The translations under genes and the position numbers were made by a program. A DNA stretch of 37,875 bases, taken from the IMG/VR virus record IMGVR_UViG_3300042389_000366, positions 1 to 37,875 of that record. One strand, 5' to 3'. Under the pieces are notes generated by a model. That model saw only the letters and a program-made list of their open reading frames with translations, was not told the DNA's origin and did not search any database. Below, piece by piece: positions 8,993-15,320 of this stretch. Source of the DNA: a virus. Each line of letters starts with the position of its first letter. The first letter of the stretch is position 1.

Positions 8993-9301
8993 ATGCTAAC
9001 TAACCCTAATCCCATCACCACGGAACCCGTAGCCGCCAAGGTCTACGACCGCCTGCACGTTTACGCGCTCAACGCCATCCAGCCGACAACGGACTCTGGT
9101 TCCATCACTGTCGAGTTGCTCCCTGCCACGGCAGACGGCGAACTGGCAAACGGCTCACTCGTTCAGAAGATGACGGCTCCGCTCACGCCCGAAATCATGC
9201 AGGCGGTTCCCGAACTCGCCGCCGCGTTCGCCGCTGTGCTGGCCGCGATTCCCGCGACACAGGCTTATCTCGCAGCGCAACAGCAGCAGCCCAATGAATA
9301 A
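8993..9301 (+). CDS. Fibre-adjacent small protein, possible fibre chaperone
   Basis: This 102-residue protein starts at ATG 8993, five bases after the fibre stop; an upstream in-frame start would overlap the fibre gene. It is acidic and alanine/proline-rich, with a C-terminal Ala-rich helix ending in QQQQPNE. The base composition is C-rich like the 3' half of the fibre, so the two probably moved together. Proteins in this place are often fibre-assembly chaperones, but no motif supports that here. It overlaps the next gene by eight bases. Confidence 0.55.
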   Translation: MLTNPNPITTEPVAAKVYDRLHVYALNAIQPTTDSGSITVELLPATADGELANGSLVQKMTAPLTPEIMQAVPELAAAFAAVLAAIPATQAYLAAQQQQPNE

Positions 9302-9461
9302 GCAAGTCACACTCACCGAAGCCGAGGCCAAGATCGTCATGCAATGCCTCGACCTCGCGTGCAAGCAGGGCGGGCTGAATGCGGCGGCAATAATCATGCC
9401 TGTGGCGGCTTCCATTGAGCGGCAACTGACCGAATCCGCACCTTTGACACCTTCCGAATAG
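9294..9461 (+). CDS. Small helical protein, unknown
   Basis: This 55-residue protein (start MNKQVTLTEAEAKIVMQCLD) is mostly one or two amphipathic helices with two cysteines and a polar C-terminus. There is no convincing membrane span. It overlaps the previous gene by eight bases and ends one base before the holin-like ATG. Its last codons contain TTG ACA, the hexamer of the TTGACA-N13 start motif for the following gene. It belongs to the lysis or fibre operon; function unknown. Confidence 0.6.
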   Translation: MNKQVTLTEAEAKIVMQCLDLACKQGGLNAAAIIMPVAASIERQLTESAPLTPSE

Positions 9462-9463
9462 TA
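9444..9463 (+). promoter_or_regulatory. TTGACA-N13 start motif before ATG 9463
   Basis: TTGACA at 9444-9449 lies inside the 3' end of the upstream gene, exactly 13 bases before the holin-like start. The spacer has no Shine-Dalgarno sequence. Confidence 0.6.
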
Positions 9464-9633
9464 TGATCTCTTACCTCATCGAACGTCTGTCGGAAAATTC
9501 AACGTGGCGCGGAATTGTGATGCTGCTTACTGCCGTGGGAGTGCAAGTTGATCCCGCGCAGGCGAACGCGATCATTGCCGCAGGCTTGGCTTTGGTTGGT
9601 TTGATCAACGTATTTCGCAAGCAATCCAAGTGA
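9463..9633 (+). CDS. Holin-like small membrane protein
   Basis: This 56-residue protein has two hydrophobic segments, about residues 17-29 (GIVMLLTAVGVQV) and 34-51 (NAIIAAGLALVGLINVF), separated by a short polar turn (DPAQ) and ending in basic residues (FRKQSK). Small proteins with this WRG...LTAVGV...LALVGLINVF pattern lie in many phage lysis cassettes and are thought to be holins that permeabilise the inner membrane. Its neighbours fit: a lipoprotein starts within its last codons and the M15 endolysin follows. Confidence 0.65.
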   Translation: MISYLIERLSENSTWRGIVMLLTAVGVQVDPAQANAIIAAGLALVGLINVFRKQSK

Positions 9634-9767
9634 TTCGCTTTTTGGTATTGCTGTCGGTTTTCCTTTGCGGATGCGAAGGAATGAAAGTTGGCGGCGGATA
9701 TAAATTCGACACGCGCGAATTTTTCCTGCAGATTGAGCGTCCGTTAGATCCCTCCTTGAAAAAATGA
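9630..9767 (+). CDS. Small outer-membrane lipoprotein, o-spanin-like
   Basis: This 45-residue product starts at a GTG that overlaps the holin-like stop (GTGA). It has a short hydrophobic signal (IRFLVLLSVFLCGC) ending in a lipobox-like Leu-Cys-Gly-Cys, so the mature lipoprotein would begin at Cys 15. The rest is short and polar (GYKFDTREFFLQIERPLDPS). Size, lipobox and position between holin and endolysin are those of outer-membrane spanin subunits, although I see no matching inner-membrane spanin. A lipoprotein here supports a Gram-negative host. It overlaps the endolysin start by ATGA. Confidence 0.65.
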   Translation: MIRFLVLLSVFLCGCEGMKVGGGYKFDTREFFLQIERPLDPSLKK

Positions 9768-10357
9768 AATTCTTCTCATGGTTAAATCACTTATTCGCGG
9801 CCTTTCGCAATGGCCCACAGCCGACCTTGCCGAACTCCTCCTTGCAATCAAAAGCATCCTCGATTCCCGCGCAAAGCATCAGCACGAGCGAGGCAAAAGC
9901 AAACGTGTGGCAAGCCGATCCGCGAAGTGAAAAGAATCTGGCTACGTTGGAGCCAGTCACAGCCCGTCTTGCGCGGGAACATCTTCGCCGTCTTCATGCG
10001 GCAGGAATGAATTTCAAGATTACCAGCGGACGCCGCACGTTCGCGGAGCAGACCGCCCTGTATGCAAAGGGTCGCACGGCCAAAGGCCCGAAGGTCACGA
10101 ACGCACGAGCGGGATATTCGTGGCATAACTTTGGAACGGCATACGATCTGACGCTGTTTAGCGGGAAGAATCCTGTATGGGATTCGCCTAAATACACTCG
10201 CGCTGGCGAGATTGGCGAAGAACTTGGGCTTGAATGGGGCGGAAGATGGAAGAAGCTCGTGGATCGTCCGCACTTTCAACGGCGAATGGCGCTCACCTTG
10301 GCCGAAGCTCGCTCTAAATGGCCGAGCGGCATGGTAAGCCAAACTGCCGTGGCATAA
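9764..10357 (+). CDS. M15 (VanY/T5 endolysin-like) peptidoglycan peptidase, endolysin
   Basis: This 197-residue protein has a positively charged N-terminal helix and linker (residues 1-60) and a C-terminal D-Ala-D-Ala/L-Ala-D-Glu peptidase domain of the M15 type. Visible motifs are SGRRTFAEQTALYAKGRT (88-105), SWHNFGTAYDLTLF (119-132), giving zinc ligands His121 and Asp128, and the third ligand His170 in VDRPHF. It should cleave the peptide stems of peptidoglycan at the end of infection. It has no obvious secretion signal, so a holin is needed. The gene overlaps the lipoprotein by ATGA and is followed two bases later by a tRNA-like sequence. Confidence 0.85.
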   Translation: MKFFSWLNHLFAAFRNGPQPTLPNSSLQSKASSIPAQSISTSEAKANVWQADPRSEKNLATLEPVTARLAREHLRRLHAAGMNFKITSGRRTFAEQTALYAKGRTAKGPKVTNARAGYSWHNFGTAYDLTLFSGKNPVWDSPKYTRAGEIGEELGLEWGGRWKKLVDRPHFQRRMALTLAEARSKWPSGMVSQTAVA

Positions 10358-10358
10358 T

Positions 10359-10431
10359 TGCGGGATTGGATTCTGGTGAGTCCGAGTGTCTCATAAGCAC
10401 TTTTAGGTGGGTTCGATCCCCGCTCCCGCTA
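10359..10431 (+). tRNA. tRNA-like gene, anticodon CAU (degenerate acceptor)
   Basis: The 73-nt sequence folds as a cloverleaf. D stem GGAT/GTCC has a GG in its loop. The anticodon stem AGTGT/GCACT holds the loop CTCATAA with anticodon CAT. The T stem GTGGG/CCCGC has loop TTCGATC. The acceptor stem pairs G2-A7 with T66-C71. Odd points: position 1 is T facing T72, so the first pair is missing; position 14 is T, not A; no CCA is encoded. The initiator-type GGG/CCC anticodon stem is absent, so elongator Met or Ile2 (CAU, lysidine-modified) are the options. It may be functional, decaying or a mimic. It sits two bases after the endolysin stop. Confidence 0.5.
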
Positions 10432-10502
10432 CTTTGTCTATACCGAAGCGGCTTTTATTAAAGGAAAGTGTCGAAACCTTAAACACGATTGAATCAACGT
10501 GT
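10432..10502. other. Convergent gene-end region
   Basis: This gap separates the rightward lysis genes from the leftward operon. A short inverted repeat ACACG/CGTGT (10483-10487 and 10498-10502) could act as a weak terminator for the leftward transcript. A longer-range repeat CGGCTTTT/AAAAGCCG (about 10449 and 10508) flanks it. Neither has a convincing U-run. Confidence 0.3.
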
Positions 10503-10931
10503 CTAAAAAAGCCGTTTTCTTAAATATATCGAGCCTCCGCCGCCGTATTTCGTTTCTGGGCGATAGAATCTGTATCCGCAGGCCACGAGCGAATTAATGC
10601 TGGCGCAATTCCACGGAACGCAATAGGTCACAAGCTCCGTCAATCCGATGCGCTTTGCCTCTGCCTCACGCACTTTGATCAAACGCTTCTGCAAACCTTT
10701 TCCGCGATGATCTGGCACTACTCCAACGCGACATAGAAATCCAACTCCAGTGTTGCAGACATTCTTGCAGGGTCGAAGACCAGCATAACCGACAGCGTCT
10801 TTGCCGCGCCATACAATCCACCAAAGAGAGTCCGCAAGACTTACGCGATAATCGTTCGGAAAACAGATTTCATCCAAAGCCAATACGGCTACTGGAGCCT
10901 GCTCCGCACGAATGACATAGGTGCGAGCCAT
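10503..10931 (-). CDS. GNAT family N-acetyltransferase
   Basis: This 142-residue protein is a single GNAT domain. The acetyl-CoA binding motif VVPDHRGKGLQKRLI (about residues 72-86) has the Arg/Gln-x-x-Gly-x-Gly/Ala pattern, followed by the helix and the conserved C-terminal CVPWNCASINSLVACGYRFY, typical of motif B. The substrate is unknown; small free GNATs in phages may modify host proteins, antibiotics or phage components. It is the last gene of a leftward three-gene operon, one base after the HTH gene. This places it away from the structural genes, consistent with an early or moron function. Confidence 0.8.
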   Translation of the reverse strand: MARTYVIRAEQAPVAVLALDEICFPNDYRVSLADSLWWIVWRGKDAVGYAGLRPCKNVCNTGVGFLCRVGVVPDHRGKGLQKRLIKVREAEAKRIGLTELVTYCVPWNCASINSLVACGYRFYRPETKYGGGGSIYLRKRLF

Positions 10932-10932
10932 A

Positions 10933-11187
10933 TCATTTCAATCTGTAATGCGGAACAGGGCGAACGCGCTGCTCCAGCTGTATGCGAAAATCTTTTCGAT
11001 CTGCCAATCCCTGCTTTACCAAAAGTCTAATTCTTTGACTTGTGGTGACTAACGCTTTCCCGCTTTCTTGTGCAATTTCGGCAACAGTATGCCATCCCTT
11101 CGGAACAACATCCACTGGAACGCTGCTTTGCGTAAGAATGTCGCACCATTTTTTTAGTTCGGGATCGTTCGGAAGTTTGTTTTTCAT
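10933..11187 (-). CDS. Small HTH DNA-binding protein
   Basis: This 84-residue protein has a winged-helix-like segment: WHTVAEIAQESGK then TTSQRIRLLVKQGLADR (about residues 32-66), read as helix-turn-helix with a recognition helix followed by a basic wing. The N-terminal 30 residues are polar, and the C-terminus ends VRPVPHYRLK. Its start overlaps the metallophosphoesterase stop by four bases (ATGA), so the two are coupled. It is a candidate transcription regulator of its own operon or of the shared operator at 11979 and 21565, but no direct link is visible. Confidence 0.65.
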   Translation of the reverse strand: MKNKLPNDPELKKWCDILTQSSVPVDVVPKGWHTVAEIAQESGKALVTTSQRIRLLVKQGLADRKDFRIQLEQRVRPVPHYRLK

Positions 11188-11924
11188 CTTGGTAAGCGGT
11201 AATGAGGCGACAGAGTAACCAGATTAATCACGCAAGCATTATGCGTCCACTCTCCATAGGCAAAGCCGTGATCCCATCCGAGAGTTTGGCGACGAGACTT
11301 TGCATAACCTACATTTAGCTGTATGCCGCAGCCAATATTGTAGCCAACCACTGGGCGCTGGCATCGACCAGCCTCTTGAGCCACGCGATGAGTATGCCCA
11401 AAAACGCACGACATTCCCAATGCCTCGGCATGATCACGAGCGGCAGACACATTATACATGGTGCCATGCAAAAAAGCCGTGTTGCCGAGAATCGTGCAGG
11501 CTTCTGGCTGCAATCCTTCATATGGAACGAGCTTTGCTTTCATGTTTTTGGCCGCAGCTTCTATTCTCTGCAAAACATTTCCAGCGGCATACTTAATAAT
11601 TCCGTTCCCGCTTTCAGCCATGCTTACAAGTCTATCCTCATGGTTCCCCATGTGTATGTGAGTTGGCTCAAGCTCCCAAAGGAATGAAAGACCCGCCAAA
11701 AGATCATCCGATATGCTCTGGCAGCGATCGGGATCATCGGCATCACGACGAGCGCCAGCGCGTAGAGCGGCCATATCCGTGAAGTCTCCCAAGTGCAGAC
11801 AAGCATGAGGCTGATATGCCTTCCGAAACTTGATCATTGCAGACAAGGCTCGCTGGTCTGCCATGTGTCCATGCGTGCATGAAACGGCCACGAATCTTTT
11901 CCACTTGCGAACGATGGATGCCAC
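11184..11924 (-). CDS. Calcineurin-like metallophosphoesterase
   Basis: Five motifs of the family are visible in order: VAVSCTHGH, LHLGDFTD, MGNHEDR, LHGT and FGHTHR. They supply the two-metal site of phosphodiesterases or phosphatases. Motif I normally reads Asp-x-His; here the Asp is Cys (SCTH), so one metal ligand is changed. A TTG at 11981 could extend the frame, but the -10 box of the likely promoter (11968-11973) lies downstream of it. I therefore use the GTG at 11924, which precedes the domain by about 11 residues. It is the first gene of a leftward operon. The substrate could be a nucleotide or nucleic acid end; it is not known. Confidence 0.75.
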   Translation of the reverse strand: MASIVRKWKRFVAVSCTHGHMADQRALSAMIKFRKAYQPHACLHLGDFTDMAALRAGARRDADDPDRCQSISDDLLAGLSFLWELEPTHIHMGNHEDRLVSMAESGNGIIKYAAGNVLQRIEAAAKNMKAKLVPYEGLQPEACTILGNTAFLHGTMYNVSAARDHAEALGMSCVFGHTHRVAQEAGRCQRPVVGYNIGCGIQLNVGYAKSRRQTLGWDHGFAYGEWTHNACVINLVTLSPHYRLPR

Positions 11925-11967
11925 TGATGCTGCATTTATGTCAATGATGTGAGCGCGTCTCTCCTGT

Positions 11968-11995
11968 TTTATATAGAACAAGCGCTTGTGTTAAA
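11968..11995 (-). promoter_or_regulatory. Leftward promoter with CAAGCGCTTG operator in its spacer
   Basis: On the minus strand TTTAAC (11995-11990) and TATAAA (11973-11968) are 16 bases apart. The perfect 10-bp palindrome CAAGCGCTTG (11979-11988) lies between them, an ideal repressor site. The 15 bases CAAGCGCTTGTGTTA recur exactly at 21565-21579 in front of another operon. Confidence 0.6.
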
Positions 11996-12009
11996 TAGTT
12001 GGAAAGAAT

Positions 12010-12047
12010 TTCTTGCAAGTGCGTGAACTCCCTATAACACTTGCAAC
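12010..12047 (+). promoter_or_regulatory. Rightward promoter and 9-bp inverted repeat before the RHH gene
   Basis: TTCTTG (12010-12015) and TATAAC (12033-12038) are 17 bases apart. TTGCAAGTG (12013-12021) and its exact complement CACTTGCAA (12038-12046) flank the promoter core, a likely autoregulatory operator. The expected transcript start is only about two to four bases before ATG 12048, so the mRNA would be nearly leaderless. Confidence 0.55.
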
Positions 12048-12245
12048 ATGAGCAACGAAGAAAACGAAAACATGGTGCATCTCGGAGCAAAAATTCCTAC
12101 GGCTCTTTCTGCTCGTATCAATGCGCTTGCTCCATTTTTCAAGGGAGGAAAATCGGAGATTGTTCGTCGCGCATTAGCAGAGGGCTTGCAGATTGTGCAT
12201 GAGACGCACGTTCTGACGTTTCCCATGAAGAACGAAGCACGATGA
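12048..12245 (+). CDS. Ribbon-helix-helix (CopG/Arc-like) DNA-binding protein
   Basis: This 65-residue protein has the strand VHLGAKIPTALSARINAL followed by helix and KSEIVRRALAEGL, the beta-strand/helix/helix pattern of ribbon-helix-helix repressors, which dimerise and insert the strand into the major groove. It is the first gene of the rightward early operon and sits directly downstream of a 9-bp inverted repeat that overlaps its own promoter, so autorepression is likely. It could also bind CAAGCGCTTG. Its stop overlaps the next start by ATGA. Confidence 0.75.
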   Translation: MSNEENENMVHLGAKIPTALSARINALAPFFKGGKSEIVRRALAEGLQIVHETHVLTFPMKNEAR

Positions 12246-12349
12246 CTCCAGCGCCCCCAGAAAGCGCTCTTGCAGCGCTCGCCGTGCTTACTGCTCTTGC
12301 GTTTGTTGTTATTTGGATCACCGAAACTTTGCTTGCTCTATTTCAATGA
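12242..12349 (+). CDS. 35-residue single-span membrane protein
   Basis: The product is MTPAPPESA followed by one hydrophobic helix (residues about 9-26, LAALAVLTALAFVVIWIT) and a short tail. It is held in an ATGA overlap chain with both neighbours, which supports its being a real gene despite its size. Small early membrane proteins of phages can act in superinfection exclusion or membrane depolarisation, but nothing specific is visible here. Confidence 0.55.
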   Translation: MTPAPPESALAALAVLTALAFVVIWITETLLALFQ

Positions 12350-12630
12350 AATACGGATTTCTAAAACGACCGAAGTCGAAGAATTGGAAGAATTCTCACG
12401 CGAAGAAGCGAAAAACTGGCTTTTCTCGTCGTAAAGGCATGATGAGAGTGGAGCGAGATACGCAGATTGATTCGGCCCTCGCTTTGGCTCCGAATGCAAA
12501 TAGAGAATATCTCGCGGCAAATTGCGTTGTTCTTACTGCGGCGATTATTGCAAAACCTTGGGCCAAGCAATGGGCGGAAGATTGGCTGCCTCAAGCTCGC
12601 CTTATAGATGGAAGGACGATCGGAATATGA
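12346..12630 (+). CDS. Basic small protein, unknown
   Basis: This 94-residue protein begins at the ATG 12346 (MKYGFLKRPKSKNW), which overlaps the previous stop. The first 35 residues are very basic, with Lys/Arg clusters (KNSHAKKRKTGFSRRKG) that could bind nucleic acid. The C-terminal half is helical and alanine/tryptophan-containing. No family is recognised. The gene overlaps the next start by ATGA, and the tight chaining suggests co-translation within the early operon. Confidence 0.55.
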   Translation: MKYGFLKRPKSKNWKNSHAKKRKTGFSRRKGMMRVERDTQIDSALALAPNANREYLAANCVVLTAAIIAKPWAKQWAEDWLPQARLIDGRTIGI

Positions 12631-12863
12631 TTGATTCACTACAAATGGAATACGATGACCTTCTTAAAATGAAGGATGCCGAAATCTTCAGTCTTCGCGA
12701 AGAATTAGATTCAGAGCGAAGAAGACGCGAGTCTGCAGAACATGACGCGCACTTGATGAGCGTTTCAGTCACGAAAGCAATCGCGGAATTTGCAAAGTTT
12801 AGCCCAACCGAACAAAAGAGTTTGCTTGATACTTGGGCAAAAAATCCGATTTATCCAAAATGA
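12627..12863 (+). CDS. Short coiled-coil protein, unknown
   Basis: This 78-residue protein starts at ATG 12627 in the overlap with the previous stop. Residues about 8-45 form a strongly charged heptad-like helix (KMKDAEIFSLREELDSERRR), so it is probably a dimeric or trimeric coiled coil. The C-terminal 30 residues are a second helix and a tail ending NPIYPK. It directly precedes, and overlaps by ATGA, the resolvase-like gene. It may be a partner or a regulator of recombination proteins; this is only inferred from context. Confidence 0.55.
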   Translation: MIDSLQMEYDDLLKMKDAEIFSLREELDSERRRRESAEHDAHLMSVSVTKAIAEFAKFSPTEQKSLLDTWAKNPIYPK

Positions 12864-13246
12864 GCAAAGCACAGAGAGAAAAGGGCAAGCGCGGCGAGCG
12901 TCTGTGGCGCGATGTTGTTCGCTCATATGGCTTCGACGCACAGCGAGCAGGATACAAGCAGAGTCATCTTGGAAGCGGAGGCGCAGACGTTGAAGATGAT
13001 TCTGGCTACTGGTGGGAAGTCAAATTCGTTGAGAAACTGAACGTCCGACAAGCATACGAACAGGCTTCCAATGCTTGCCCAATAGGGATGCCTCCTGTCG
13101 TTGCTCACAAGACATCTTCTAAACCATTTCTGGTCACTCTTGCGGGTGAAGATTTTTTGCGTCTGATCGCAGACAAGCGAGACATGACCAATACGCTCTT
13201 GCAGTTAGAGACGCGACTAAAAGAAATCGCCGATCGAACTGCTTGA
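12860..13246 (+). CDS. Holliday junction resolvase-like PD-(D/E)XK nuclease
   Basis: This 128-residue protein carries the archaeal Hjc-like pattern: KGKRGERLWRDVVRSYGF (conserved Glu in the first helix), GGADVEDDSGYWWEVKF (the Asp and the Glu-x-Lys of the PD-(D/E)XK core), then a helix with QA. Such enzymes cut four-way junctions and would trim branched DNA before packaging. I chose ATG 12860, in ATGA overlap with the upstream stop, over an upstream in-frame start at 12833 inside that gene. It is followed by ERF annealase and an exonuclease, so it belongs to a recombination module. Confidence 0.7.
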   Translation: MSKAQREKGKRGERLWRDVVRSYGFDAQRAGYKQSHLGSGGADVEDDSGYWWEVKFVEKLNVRQAYEQASNACPIGMPPVVAHKTSSKPFLVTLAGEDFLRLIADKRDMTNTLLQLETRLKEIADRTA

Positions 13247-13271
13247 AACAACAGAACAACACGAACACCAA

Positions 13272-13793
13272 ATGAACGAACAACAAATCGAAAGCACGAG
13301 CGAAAGCACGTTTATAGTGGGCAAGGCAATCGCCGTTGCTCTTGTCAAAGCGCAATCCGAATATGGGCCAGCGCTTAAATCATCCGAGAACCCTCATTAC
13401 AAGAGTCGTTATGCCGATCTTGCTTCGTGCGTCGAAGCAGTTGTCGGGGCGCTAAATAAACATGGAATCGCTTTCATGCAGCGCGTTCTTCCGAGCGCCA
13501 GCGGCGTGACAGTGGAAACGATCTTCATTCATACGAGCGGAGAGACGTTGAGCAGCGGGCCTTTGCACGTTCCTGTGCAAAAGAACGATGCACAAGGCTA
13601 CGGCTCCGCGCTGACCTACGCACGGCGATACAGTCTTATGTCTGCTTGTGGCATTGCGCCAGAAGATGACGATGGAAATGCCGCAGCAAATCAATGGCCC
13701 AACGCCAACGCAAGCAAGTCGCAACACAAGCAATCTTCTGCAGCTACGCAGACGAAAACAATTTCAGACAGGGCAGATGATATTCCCTTCTGA
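13272..13793 (+). CDS. erf: ERF family single-strand annealing recombinase
   Basis: This 173-residue protein has the ERF hallmark order: ALVKAQSEYGPALKSSENPHYKSRYADLASCVEAV (about residues 24-58), then GI.FMQRVLPSASG and YGSALTYARRYSLMSACGIAPEDDDGNAA (about 113-140). ERF proteins anneal complementary single strands during phage recombination and end repair. The C-terminus is a low-complexity Gln/Ser/Thr linker ending in ADDIPF, the acidic tip used by SSB to recruit partners, an uncommon feature discussed in the findings. The start is preceded by an AC-rich leader without Shine-Dalgarno. Confidence 0.85.
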   Translation: MNEQQIESTSESTFIVGKAIAVALVKAQSEYGPALKSSENPHYKSRYADLASCVEAVVGALNKHGIAFMQRVLPSASGVTVETIFIHTSGETLSSGPLHVPVQKNDAQGYGSALTYARRYSLMSACGIAPEDDDGNAAANQWPNANASKSQHKQSSAATQTKTISDRADDIPF

Positions 13794-13832
13794 ATCAGCA
13801 ACAATAACCAAAAACGAAAGAAAGTATAAATC

Positions 13833-14111
13833 ATGCAAAATAAAATCGTGGTGAAACTTGATGTCACCAAAATAGACAAGACTCGCCTTCACGAAGGCAA
13901 AAAGGGCATCTATCTGGATGCTTTGCTCATGCACAATACGGGAGAATCCAAGTATGGAGATGACGGATTTATAATTCAGTCCATCCCCAAAGAAGCTCGT
14001 GACGCAGGCGAGCGCGGCCCAATCATTGGAAATTGGCGCTATCTTGTAAGCACAGCCGCAAACAACGATTCGAACAACGAGCAAGAGGGCGGGGAAAAAG
14101 TCCCCTTCTAA
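13833..14111 (+). CDS. Putative ssDNA-binding accessory protein with SSB-like tip
   Basis: This 92-residue protein has a small beta-rich N-terminal domain (VVKLDVTKIDKTRL, then YLDALLMHNTGESKYGDDGFIIQSIP) of the kind found next to RecT/ERF genes in other phages. It ends after a disordered Asn/Ser/Glu linker in GGEKVPF, again close to the SSB acidic tip. Position between the annealase and the exonuclease and the tip suggest it binds single strands or links these proteins. I do not see a complete OB-fold signature, so this is an inference. The next ATG follows two bases after the stop. Confidence 0.55.
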   Translation: MQNKIVVKLDVTKIDKTRLHEGKKGIYLDALLMHNTGESKYGDDGFIIQSIPKEARDAGERGPIIGNWRYLVSTAANNDSNNEQEGGEKVPF

Positions 14112-14113
14112 TC

Positions 14114-14908
14114 ATGGCAACCGCTGTTCACGGCATCGACGCCGAAACGTATAGAACCAGCGAAGGCATATCCGCATCAGACTTAAAATGGATTTTGCCT
14201 CCGCGCACACCAGCACATTATCACGCATACAGAACTGGGCAGATTAAGCGCGAAGAAACTCGCGCCTTCCTTATCGGCACTCTCTGTCATATGGCTGTTC
14301 TTGAACCAGAACGACTTGAAAAAGCATTTGTCGTGAAGCCAACAGGACTCGATCTTCGAAAAGTGGAGGGAAAGGAATGGAAGGCATCTGTCGGAGATGT
14401 TCCCATCCTTGACGCTGACGAAGCGACAATGATCGAAGGCATGAAAGCATCGGTCGCGGCACATCCTGCCGCTTACGAACTGCTTCACAACAGCAAGCGC
14501 GAGATTAGTCTGTATGACAGTCATCGCAGCGGACTCAAAATCAAAGGACGGCTCGACGTTCTTGGTAATGACTTCGTTGCAGATGTGAAGACAGCCGAGG
14601 CGGGAGACGCGCAGGGGTTTTCCTCTGCCATCTTTCGCTACAACTATCACGTTCAAGCAGCAATGTATTGCCAACTTGCCAAGGTCGAGCGCTTTGCGTT
14701 CATCGCCGTGGAAAAAACTGCTCCGTATGCCGTTGCCGTTTATGAGCTTTCGCCCACCGCATTGCAGATTGGATTAAGCGCGCTTAACAATGCGCTTGAA
14801 CTGATCGCGAAATGCCAAGAGCTAAACGAATGGCCCTGTTATGCGAAAGCATCGCAAGTTATTGATCTGCCTTCATGGGCATACAAGCAAATGGAGATGA
14901 CTCGATGA
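14114..14908 (+). CDS. PD-(D/E)XK exonuclease, RecE/Exo VIII-like
   Basis: This 264-residue protein resembles the C-terminal nuclease of RecE and related phage exonucleases. Visible are the N-terminal ISASDLKWILPPRTPAHY, the conserved GTLCHMAVLEPE (His in the helix) and the core KGRLDVLGNDFVADVKTA (Asp, Asp, Lys), then NYHVQAAMYCQL, with the helix Gln and Tyr. Together with ERF it should make and anneal 3' single strands, a Red-type recombination pair. ATG 14114 was chosen because the longer frame would overlap the upstream gene. It overlaps the next gene by ATGA. Confidence 0.8.
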   Translation: MATAVHGIDAETYRTSEGISASDLKWILPPRTPAHYHAYRTGQIKREETRAFLIGTLCHMAVLEPERLEKAFVVKPTGLDLRKVEGKEWKASVGDVPILDADEATMIEGMKASVAAHPAAYELLHNSKREISLYDSHRSGLKIKGRLDVLGNDFVADVKTAEAGDAQGFSSAIFRYNYHVQAAMYCQLAKVERFAFIAVEKTAPYAVAVYELSPTALQIGLSALNNALELIAKCQELNEWPCYAKASQVIDLPSWAYKQMEMTR

Positions 14909-15138
14909 GCGACACTATAAACGAAAAGGATCTGCTCGGAACCGCGCTTGTCGAACACGGGTTAGTCGTTACCGATCTGGTTTGGGCCATGGAATGGCTC
15001 AACAGTCTGACCGACGATCTAAACACGCTTCATGGGCAGGGTTATCATCCGCGAACTGTTGAGTTTTTGGAAGAACTCGCAGAGCGAAGAAGGGTCAAAA
15101 TCACTCTTAACAGCGTAGCGAGGGAGGTCGGACTATGA
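14905..15138 (+). CDS. Small early protein, unknown
   Basis: This 77-residue protein starts in the ATGA overlap with the exonuclease stop. It is acidic in the N-terminal half (MSDTINEKDLLGTALVEHG, then a Trp-containing helix) and ends with a more basic helix (ELAERRRVKITLNSVAREVGL) that could be a short DNA-binding or dimerisation element. No signature is recognised. It overlaps the next gene by ATGA. Confidence 0.5.
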   Translation: MSDTINEKDLLGTALVEHGLVVTDLVWAMEWLNSLTDDLNTLHGQGYHPRTVEFLEELAERRRVKITLNSVAREVGL

Positions 15139-15320
15139 ATCTCTCCGAACGCAGCGTCTGTGATGGGTTAGATGATGCGAGCATAATGGAAACGATGGCG
15201 TGGCTTAAAGAGCAATGCATTCTCCTGCAGTTTGAATTGCAATCAGCCAGCGACATTCTCAACGACAAAAGGGAGGGGGCAGAAATGCCTCCCCCCATGT
15301 CTGGAGGAAGCGAAGAATGA
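15135..15320 (+). CDS. Small acidic protein, unknown
   Basis: This 61-residue protein overlaps both neighbours by ATGA. It contains one long helix (about residues 14-50, IMETMAWLKEQCILLQFELQ) and a Pro/Gly-rich tail (AEMPPPMSGGSEE). It could be a helper of the replication protein that follows, but there is no direct evidence. Both chained overlaps support its being translated. Confidence 0.5.
   Translation: MNLSERSVCDGLDDASIMETMAWLKEQCILLQFELQSASDILNDKREGAEMPPPMSGGSEE

Noticed and set aside
11924-11981. TTG at 11981 as start of the metallophosphoesterase
   Set aside because: It lies inside the operator palindrome, upstream of the likely -10 box, and no ribosome site precedes it.
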